From Ruminococcus sp. (lineage in GTDB: Bacteria; Bacillota; Clostridia; Oscillospirales; Ruminococcaceae), in NCBI GenBank assembly GCA_029062165.1, contig JAIDQQ010000010.1:1-33687 (forward strand): 33,687 nt of DNA, given 5' to 3'. A program made the position numbers and the translations under genes. Position 1 is the first letter of the stretch; each line of letters begins with the position of its first letter. This document shows, piece by piece, positions 28,601 to 33,687 of the stretch. The notes below the pieces were generated by a model. That model worked only from the letters and a program-made list of their open reading frames with translations. It was not told the origin of the DNA and did not search any database.

Positions 28601-29141
28601 CCCTGAATTTTTCAGTTTTGCCGGTTTTTGCAATAAACTGCTCCAGTTTGGCGACTTTCAAGTCATTTCCGTAGAATCCGAGATGTTCATAGAAAACTTT
28701 CGCAAATACACGTAAAATAGCCGTTTTGTCCTTTACAAGCGGACTTTTTGAATCAATATTGAAAAGTATGGTTTTTGTGGGAACTTTTACACAGTTTTCG
28801 AGTTTTGCGAACATCATAGGGTCATCGAACTTATCGGAAAAATAATCCACAGCACGTTTTCCGGCGATAACCGGATTAGAGAATAAATATGAAAGTATCT
28901 TCAGGAAATGCGATTTACCACTACCGAAAAAGCCTGAAATCCATACTCCGATTTTATCAGTCGGGGATTCCAGTGAATTTTCATAATTATTCAGAAATGT
29001 ATTGAAATGGCGACGTAATTCTTTCGTGATGATATATTCACTAAGTTCCTGTTCAATTGAAGTTTCGTCGTCCTGCGCGACTTTTATAACACCATTGATA
29101 TTGCGGTTAATATCTGATTTATACATTGATTGCAGTTTCAT
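25650..29141 (-). CDS. brxC: BREX protein BrxC (P-loop ATPase)
   Basis: A 1,163-residue ATPase of the BrxC/PglY family, at the usual length. Walker A is GFFGSGKS at 70-77 and the Walker B region reads LLFMIDEVGQYIG (~255). The start MKLQSMYKSDINRNINGVIKV is typical of BrxC. The middle and C-terminal parts are helical with long coiled segments (~720-1,120). BrxC is a core part of the BREX complex with PglZ, BrxB and PglX, and is needed for methylation and exclusion. An AAGGAG site precedes the ATG, with the stop of brxB 21 bp upstream. Confidence 0.95.
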   Translation of the reverse strand: MKLQSMYKSDINRNINGVIKVAQDDETSIEQELSEYIITKELRRHFNTFLNNYENSLESPTDKIGVWISGFFGSGKSHFLKILSYLFSNPVIAGKRAVDYFSDKFDDPMMFAKLENCVKVPTKTILFNIDSKSPLVKDKTAILRVFAKVFYEHLGFYGNDLKVAKLEQFIAKTGKTEKFREVFARVNGGKWEDSRDSFVFFEDDVVTAMTESLGISETTARNWFNGEEEIDMSIEQLVKEIRDYINSQGKNFRLLFMIDEVGQYIGSDSDLMLNLQTIVEEIGTKCAGRVWVMVTSQEAIDSVTKITGNDFSKIQGRFNTRLSLSSSSVDEVIKKRILEKTDSAKNILELQYEKNHSVLRNLFSFRDARSDLKGYSGESEFIETYPFIPYQFRLMQNVLAQIRKHGNSGKHLSGGERSMLSGFQETAQAIQHKDEYALIPFSLFYDTVHTFLEGSIRRVIDRCQSASDNNDGIMPYDVSILKLLYLIRYIDDIKANIDNITILMADDIRTDKIIMRRTIQQSLDRLILQNYVSRTGDTYTFLTDDEQDIAREIRNTPVDSATVTDAISDIIFNKIHSGKKFVYSEYEFMYNRQIDEKLIGKPVSNITLQFITVASEIYSHDDSYFLMQSAVNNSVIIVLSDKFRYFEELEFAMKIRTYVKGKNISLLPEAIRSIIRNRETEASEHENEATTRISQAISESRIYVAGDKLNLNISSIKEKIEKALSVLIESVYTKLNYINKSYNNNYEITEILTDKQKQLTLSDSGYPNAEAVKELQQYLDIQKFKSLPTSMGDIQRRFSDIPYGWRAIDIAGVTAEMLADGKITVKYAGNILSPDDKKLPFYLQDKKEIDKLIVSFRIVPPSDLIKKVRDFLGEYFNCPLGTVPDTENELIEYIIKNFGSQRESYSNLLKTYYKNYNYPGKEIIEQGNKLIDEFFTYRNDNIAFLQQAVRMQDDLLDNAEDVSEVLTFFDGNQKTVFDNAKNLLDSVDSEKEYFRMETKANSDIIKIREILNMKKPYRRISELPELIHNIQQVYDKLLENKREEVSADIRNAMGQIHQTAGIGQKNIISHADEDFETQKENAEKSESLTKLDAMKIQIMNIQQRYMKKLVVEEKPDVDTVIISHNVICNTAKLQNEQDIDKYVSQIRKNLLEKLNGHDVLHII

Positions 29142-29162
29142 ATATTATTTACTCCTTATAAC

Positions 29163-29720
29163 TCAAATCATATTGAATGCACGGTAATAATTACCGTCCT
29201 GAAATTCATTGAATAAAGATAATTCCTGACCGTCGAAACTTCCGGGATAAAACATAACAACCGGAATATCCTCAAAAATATGCTGGATATTATCCAGAAT
29301 ATTATGTGAACGCATAAAGGGATAAACTTTTCCGACGCCTGTAATAACAAGAATATCGCCGTATTTATGCGGAGAATATTGCATATGTTTCACGAACAAT
29401 TCAGGGGATGCAATTTTCTGTAACTGTTTCAGCAGACTTTCAGTACCTTTTTTCTTTTCCATTTCCGGAATTTTCTGAAGAATACGTTTTTCCTCACAGA
29501 TTTTCAGAAAAATCCTGTACAGGTCACATTCTATAAGCCGGAACGGTGTATTCTCCGTATTTTTCATTTTTGAGATAAATTCACGGACAATCAGTTCATT
29601 TTTCGGGTTATAGCAGAATACATGAATCCCGACTTCATTGGAAAGTCCTTTATTTTTCAGGAATAATTCATCTGAAAAAATTTTAATTATTATATCGAAT
29701 TTTTTTCTTATATTATTCAT
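29163..29720 (-). CDS. brxB: BREX protein BrxB (DUF1788)
   Basis: A 185-residue protein of the DUF1788 family, recognised by YGDILVITGVGKVYPFMRSH and the C-terminal PVVMFYPGSFDGQELSLF plus YYRAFNMI. It is the first gene of the operon here. In type 1 BREX it is normally preceded by brxA (DUF1819), which is missing. BrxB is a small core component thought to bridge other BREX proteins. A weak AAGGAAA ribosome binding site lies about 10 nt before the ATG. Transcription probably starts from the promoter at 29,777-29,805. Confidence 0.9.
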   Translation of the reverse strand: MNNIRKKFDIIIKIFSDELFLKNKGLSNEVGIHVFCYNPKNELIVREFISKMKNTENTPFRLIECDLYRIFLKICEEKRILQKIPEMEKKKGTESLLKQLQKIASPELFVKHMQYSPHKYGDILVITGVGKVYPFMRSHNILDNIQHIFEDIPVVMFYPGSFDGQELSLFNEFQDGNYYRAFNMI

Positions 29721-29776
29721 TTTATTATATTTTCCTTATCAATTCAGCATAAAAATTTATAAATCTTATCTATAAT

Positions 29777-29805
29777 ATTATAGCATTATTTTCTGAAAGA
29801 GTCAA
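29777..29805 (-). promoter_or_regulatory. Sigma-A promoter of the BREX operon
   Basis: TTGACT (29,800-29,805) and a perfect TATAAT (29,777-29,782) with a 17-nt spacer lie on the minus strand ~55 nt upstream of brxB. Its strength suggests constitutive expression; I see no operator-like palindrome around it. Confidence 0.8.
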
Positions 29806-29848
29806 TATAAAAAATTTTAATTATAATAATTTTTATTATATAAACAAT

Positions 29849-29882
29849 AAAGACCTCTTAACTTACTGTTTAAGAGGTCTTT
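29849..29882 (-). terminator. Terminator between the tagD-like gene and the BREX operon
   Basis: A 13-bp perfect stem (AAAGACCTCTTAA with TTAAGAGGTCTTT, 8-nt loop) follows the stop of the tagD-like gene. It isolates the BREX operon from upstream transcription, so the operon truly begins at brxB. Confidence 0.9.
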
Positions 29883-29913
29883 AATATAAATCAATAAAAA
29901 GCACAGAAATTTT

Positions 29914-30306
29914 TCAATGATTCAAGTCTTTTTTAATCTGTGTCGTACTTATTTCAGGTGTGCGTGGAAGATAAACTACATCAATGCCTTCTTCTTTAAG
30001 AAAATCAAATTTACCTTTCCAGTCATCGCCCATTACGAAAGTATCAATATGATATTCATGCACATCGGTTCTTTTTTGTTCCCAGTTATTTTCGGGAATA
30101 ACAAGGTCAACATATCTTACAGCCTCAAGAAGCATTTTTCTTTCCTCATAACTGAAATAACACTTTTTCTGTTTCATATTCCAGTTAAATTCGTCGGTTG
30201 AGAGAACAACAATAAGGTAATCTCCCAGTGCTTTAGCTCTTTTAAGCAGATTGATATGACCATAATGCAGTAAATCAAAAGTTCCGTAGGTAATTACTCT
30301 TTTCAT
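29914..30306 (-). CDS. tagD: Glycerol-3-phosphate cytidylyltransferase-like protein (TagD family)
   Basis: A 130-residue nucleotidyltransferase with the family hallmarks TYGTFDLLHYGH (HxGH at 14-17) and RTPEISTT (115-122); the length is exactly that of TagD. TagD enzymes make CDP-glycerol from CTP and glycerol-3-phosphate for teichoic acids or other surface polymers. The start overlaps the stop of the LicD-like gene by four bases (ATGA), so both are one operon. Closely related enzymes can use other phospho-alcohols, so the exact substrate is inferred. Confidence 0.9.
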   Translation of the reverse strand: MKRVITYGTFDLLHYGHINLLKRAKALGDYLIVVLSTDEFNWNMKQKKCYFSYEERKMLLEAVRYVDLVIPENNWEQKRTDVHEYHIDTFVMGDDWKGKFDFLKEEGIDVVYLPRTPEISTTQIKKDLNH

Positions 30307-31154
30307 TTTTTCTCCTGTTCTTTACTTTTAATATTATGGGGTTTATAATCACCGAAGTCTATTTTTATCATGCTATGCTGTTTTCCTCTTTTTTCCACAG
30401 GAGGAAGTTGCATATAGTCACCATACATATGCCTAAGCAGGATATCATAATTTGCCGGTGCTTTAAATAAATATCCTTCAAACTCCATAAGAGTTAATTT
30501 TCTGGCACATTTAACAGGCATATATTCATTACAACGATATGGTCCAAACCAGTTTATAATATTTCTGTTTTTTTTACCTTGATATTCTGTACATACAGCT
30601 TGCATACGGTCAATACAATCTTTTTTTGAATAGAAAAATAAAACTTTGCTTATAAATAATGAAAAATATCTTTGTTTTTTATATTTAAGGTCATAATCTG
30701 TTTTTCCCATAGAAGCCCACTTTAAGCATCTGTATCTTATGTGTTGCCATTCCAGAGCCATTCGGTTATCCGGCATAACGTCATAAGGGAACACATCTAA
30801 ATAGATTCCGTTATGTTGTTTTGAATGTTCAGCATAATCTTCCAGCAGAATAGTATTATCAATGCGTATTTTAAAAAAACCGTGTCCGAAATAAGGGTCA
30901 GTTTTATAGGTCTGAAGAAAAAATCCGGGACGGAGTTCTTTTTTTGCTATTTTAATAAATTTCTCGTAATCATCCCTCAACATACCCATATCCATATCAT
31001 CATCCCACGGAATAAAGCCTTTATGCCTTACAGCACCGAGTAAACTTCCGCCTATCAGGAAATAATTAATATTATGCTTATCGCATATTCTTTTAAATTC
31101 GAGGGCAATGTCAAGAATACATAACTGTAATGTACGTAATTTATTATCAGCCAT
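30303..31154 (-). CDS. licD: LicD family phosphotransferase
   Basis: A 283-residue LicD-like protein. The signature region is YFLIGGSLLGAVRHKGFIPW followed by DDDMDMGM (~31-58), a nucleotidyltransferase-type fold with the metal-binding Asp cluster at 51-55. LicD proteins attach phosphocholine or related phospho-alcohols to surface glycans or teichoic acids. Pairing with a TagD-like cytidylyltransferase suggests that the latter supplies the CDP-activated donor. The start has AAAGGA 7-8 nt upstream and a strong promoter further up. No transporter or glycosyltransferase lies beside it in the window. Confidence 0.9.
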   Translation of the reverse strand: MADNKLRTLQLCILDIALEFKRICDKHNINYFLIGGSLLGAVRHKGFIPWDDDMDMGMLRDDYEKFIKIAKKELRPGFFLQTYKTDPYFGHGFFKIRIDNTILLEDYAEHSKQHNGIYLDVFPYDVMPDNRMALEWQHIRYRCLKWASMGKTDYDLKYKKQRYFSLFISKVLFFYSKKDCIDRMQAVCTEYQGKKNRNIINWFGPYRCNEYMPVKCARKLTLMEFEGYLFKAPANYDILLRHMYGDYMQLPPVEKRGKQHSMIKIDFGDYKPHNIKSKEQEKK

Positions 31155-31228
31155 AATTTTTCCTTTCTATCAATCATTTTTGAAATAAATTCTTTCTGAA
31201 ATCCATAAGGTATTTTATTATGATTAAC

Positions 31229-31257
31229 ATTGTAACATACTTTTTGCAGAATGTCAA
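31229..31257 (-). promoter_or_regulatory. Sigma-A promoter of the licD/tagD operon
   Basis: A perfect TTGACA (31,252-31,257) and TACAAT (31,229-31,234) with a 17-nt spacer on the minus strand, ~75 nt upstream of the licD-like start. Confidence 0.8.
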
Positions 31258-31351
31258 TAGATAAAAAAATTTTTTTTGCGTATACAAAAAAAGGAAATAC
31301 CATATATTGGTACTTAAGGTATCGCCCATAATTTTTCTTTTTAAAAAAATC

Positions 31352-33052
31352 TCACTTCTTGTATAATGTTTCGCTACTACCGTCCGACGAATATTTTCTT
31401 ACAATTGAATCTGATGCCGTCCATAGTCCGTTATCTGCCAGACCAAAAGTAAAATGTCTTTCAGTAAAAGTACTTCCGTCTGTTGCCTGAAATATACTGA
31501 ATAAACCGGCGTAATCCTCTGCTGACGAAAAATCTTTCTTTAATCTGATTATACGGAAACTGTCGGAATAATTTAAATTGGTATTACCGGTATATGAATA
31601 ATAATCACCGTCGAGGCATACAAGAGCAACAGGAGTTTTCGGAATATCTTTCGACAGATTTTTATATGGATTAGGATATGTCTTTAATGTACCGTCTATA
31701 AAGCTGTATTCAGCAATACAATTATATTCAATGCTTATCAGACTTGTTTCACTTGCATATGCATTATACCACGTGATTATATCAGGCAACTGATTACTTA
31801 AATCCGACAGTGAAATTAATTCCGATTCCTTTGTGTTTAAATTATAGCTTCCGAGTTTTACAACGTGGTCAGCAGACCCGAAAGAATAATACAGACAATT
31901 TTCATAAAATGAGAGCAGGTTTAAATTCCAGTCAGAATCACTTGTTTTAAATATAATTTCCGGTTTGTTCTGTTTTAAATCATATCTGATTAAACCGGCT
32001 TCTGCGGTAATATAAAGACTATCATCTATAAGTACCATTGTATTAATTCTGCCTGAAATCCTTGTGATTTCTTCGCCACCGCCTGTACCGGAATCCAGCC
32101 GGAAAATCAATGTGGAACTGCTCTCCTTGTTATACTGTGAGAAGTAAACTATATTATCTTCCGAAACGTTGATATTTTCTGCCGGATAGTCGTAATTTGT
32201 AGCTGACCATATAGAATCCATTCCCTCACCACCGACAAGCAATGAAAATGTACCATTATTCTTTTCATATTTCCAGATACTTCCTGTATATACAGAATCA
32301 TAATTATTATAACTGTCTGAATTGAAAACTGAAGTATCTTTATAAGTAAGATAAACAACTATATCATCATTTTCAGCGACAAGCCCCCCAGACTGAAGAT
32401 TATTGAAATCAGCACCAATATAATGAATATCAATAACTTCTTCTTCCGGTTCGGAATCTGTAAGTTTAATGACACCCCACAGACCTGTATTTCTGTCTTT
32501 TACCCATGCCATACCATTATGAAAAGGACGTGCTTCTTCAAAAGTACCGGCAGGAATGATTTCATTTCCCTCAATATCAAAATAACCGTATCCGTCGGAA
32601 GTCCGGACAGCTATAATATTTTCTGTCATGTTATAGGGTACACCCTCACCGGAATAAAAAGTCTGATATGCAGTGGAGTTCAGTTCAGTAATGTCATAGC
32701 CATTGACATTTTTTGTAACCGGAAAAACAGTCGGTTCGCAGATAAAATCTATAATCTGTTCACCATCAGAATTGAAATAACCCCATTTTCCGTTTTTTTC
32801 CAATGCACCTACCGTAAGAGAAGTACTGTACGGTGAAATGCCACCTGTATATTCACACGATACTTTTATACCGTCAGTATTGCCGATACCAAATATATTT
32901 TCTGTTGAGTTTTCTTTTATCCACGGAATGCCTTTATCATCAATATATCCGTCTGCTTTCTGAACAACTGCAAACTGACGGTAATCTTCATTGTTATCCT
33001 TTAAAAATGTACCTTGTGCCACACCGTCTATAAAAGGAACGTCTCCCCACAA
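31352..33052 (-). CDS. WG-repeat/DUF5050-like beta-propeller protein, C-terminal part of a frameshifted lipoprotein
   Basis: A 566-codon open frame beginning only with a TTG and without a ribosome binding site or signal peptide. Residues ~1-200 carry WG-type repeats (GYIDDKGIPWI, NGKWGYFNSDGEQII, DGYGYFDIEGNEII, TGLWGVIKL). The remaining ~360 residues form a beta-propeller-like region resembling DUF5050 (for example LIDDSLYITAEAGLIRYDL). Its first codons continue the sense of the upstream ORF 33,028-33,609, one base out of frame at a run of six T. I therefore read both as one interrupted gene of ~750 codons, not as two genes. The function of WG-repeat lipoproteins is unclear; they are common surface proteins in clostridia. 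Confidence 0.8.
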   Translation of the reverse strand: MWGDVPFIDGVAQGTFLKDNNEDYRQFAVVQKADGYIDDKGIPWIKENSTENIFGIGNTDGIKVSCEYTGGISPYSTSLTVGALEKNGKWGYFNSDGEQIIDFICEPTVFPVTKNVNGYDITELNSTAYQTFYSGEGVPYNMTENIIAVRTSDGYGYFDIEGNEIIPAGTFEEARPFHNGMAWVKDRNTGLWGVIKLTDSEPEEEVIDIHYIGADFNNLQSGGLVAENDDIVVYLTYKDTSVFNSDSYNNYDSVYTGSIWKYEKNNGTFSLLVGGEGMDSIWSATNYDYPAENINVSEDNIVYFSQYNKESSSTLIFRLDSGTGGGEEITRISGRINTMVLIDDSLYITAEAGLIRYDLKQNKPEIIFKTSDSDWNLNLLSFYENCLYYSFGSADHVVKLGSYNLNTKESELISLSDLSNQLPDIITWYNAYASETSLISIEYNCIAEYSFIDGTLKTYPNPYKNLSKDIPKTPVALVCLDGDYYSYTGNTNLNYSDSFRIIRLKKDFSSAEDYAGLFSIFQATDGSTFTERHFTFGLADNGLWTASDSIVRKYSSDGSSETLYKK

Positions 33053-33609
33053 AAAACAACATCCGTTCCCTCTGTCGCATAATAGGAATAAGCTATATAT
33101 CCGAAGCCATATGGTTCATTATGTTTAACCTCTATATCGTATTCACCGTTGAATACTTCTACACTTCCGAGATTTTCGTCAGAAACTTCCAGCAACGAAC
33201 ACGCCATCATAGCATTCAGCGGAGAATATCTGGTGTATTCAGGTTCTGCAATATATGTACCGTCATAGGAGATAATACCGTATTTTCCGTTTAATTCCAC
33301 AATAGCGGATTCATATGAGGCATAATAATTACTGAAAGATTTATCTGCTGAAAATTCAATATCCGCAACAATAATATTATCCGCCATGACGGACGGTTCT
33401 TTATACCATGTATAAGAAGAAACGGAATCTTCTTTTTCTTCATTACTTAATGCCTGTACAGATTCTTCATTTTCAGAATTTTCCTCTATACTTTTTGTTT
33501 CTTCGGGTACAGATTTACTGAACTTAATATCAGTTTTTCCGGAACACCCCGAAAGAGTACAGCATATAACCGGCAAAATTATAAATATTCTGTTTTTTTT
33601 CATGTTCAT
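33028..33609 (-). CDS. N-terminal part of the frameshifted WG-repeat lipoprotein
   Basis: A 193-residue fragment with a lipoprotein signal peptide and lipobox LSGC (Cys at ~22), a Ser/Glu-rich spacer, then a WG-like repeat (NGKYGIISYDGTYIAEPEY). It stops soon after the T6 run at 33,051-33,056, and the neighbouring frame carries on with WGDVPFIDG. Two ATG codons (33,609 and 33,603) are possible starts; neither has a clear ribosome binding site, which is unlike the other genes here. Confidence 0.75.
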   Translation of the reverse strand: MNMKKNRIFIILPVICCTLSGCSGKTDIKFSKSVPEETKSIEENSENEESVQALSNEEKEDSVSSYTWYKEPSVMADNIIVADIEFSADKSFSNYYASYESAIVELNGKYGIISYDGTYIAEPEYTRYSPLNAMMACSLLEVSDENLGSVEVFNGEYDIEVKHNEPYGFGYIAYSYYATEGTDVVFCGETFLL

Positions 33610-33639
33610 ATGTAAATTAACAGGTAAAACGTCAAAAAT

Positions 33640-33663
33640 GAAAAAAGCCGGTTAAAGCCGGTT
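33640..33663 (-). terminator. Possible weak terminator of a gene right of the window
   Basis: Two direct copies of AAAGCCGGTT allow a short CCGG/CCGG stem. On the minus strand it is followed by six T. The stem is only about four pairs, so this is a weak call. Confidence 0.3.
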
Positions 33664-33687
33664 AAAAGCGTAAAAGGTACGGAAAAC

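Noticed and set aside
31290..31330. Terminator after the WG-repeat gene (ATACC/GGTAT stem)
   Set aside because: The stem is only five pairs with a long loop, although a T-rich tract follows; too weak to call.

Overview
The window looks like a chromosome segment of a cellulosome-type Ruminococcus-like Firmicute. The evidence is AT-rich DNA, strong AGGAGG-type ribosome binding sites, near-consensus sigma-A promoters, long Thr/Glu-rich linkers, and three separate secreted proteins carrying dockerin-type calcium-binding repeats. The species assignment is inference. No tRNA, rRNA or CRISPR array was seen.

Positions 1-15,131 hold mostly exported proteins. On the minus strand are a Thr-rich secreted protein running off the left edge, a ~1,960-residue M60-type (HEIGH) metallopeptidase with dockerin, Fn3-like and discoidin-like modules, a leucine-rich-repeat/transglutaminase-like protein with two tandem dockerins, and a solute-binding-protein-like lipoprotein. 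Divergent from the last is a plus-strand three-gene operon: an ECF sigma factor, a single-pass membrane protein with a Thr/Glu-rich outer part (candidate anti-sigma), and a secreted dockerin protein with a triplicated domain. Positions 15,201-16,865 encode an ABC-2 type transporter (permease and ATPase) on the minus strand.

Positions 16,928-29,720 are a BREX type 1-like phage-defence operon on the minus strand, in transcription order brxB, brxC, pglX (N-terminal part), a DUF559 endonuclease-like gene, pglX (C-terminal part), pglZ, brxL. A sigma-A promoter lies in front of brxB and a terminator separates the operon from the genes upstream. Two things are unusual. No brxA is present. pglX is cut in two at the junction between its methyltransferase/target-recognition part and its C-terminal domain by a ~640-bp cassette. 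The cassette consists of four tandem hairpins, eight copies of a 16-bp repeat, and a DUF559 gene whose 3' end contains the ribosome binding site and start codon of the pglX C-terminal fragment. The target-recognition part of pglX (about 23,270-24,170) is also much more AT-rich than its flanks, which suggests a swapped specificity segment. This split-PglX/nuclease arrangement is the best candidate in the window for an undescribed defence variant.

Positions 29,914-31,154 hold a two-gene cell-surface polymer operon (TagD-like cytidylyltransferase and LicD-like phosphotransferase). Positions 31,352-33,609 hold a WG-repeat/beta-propeller lipoprotein interrupted by a one-base frameshift in a homopolymer.
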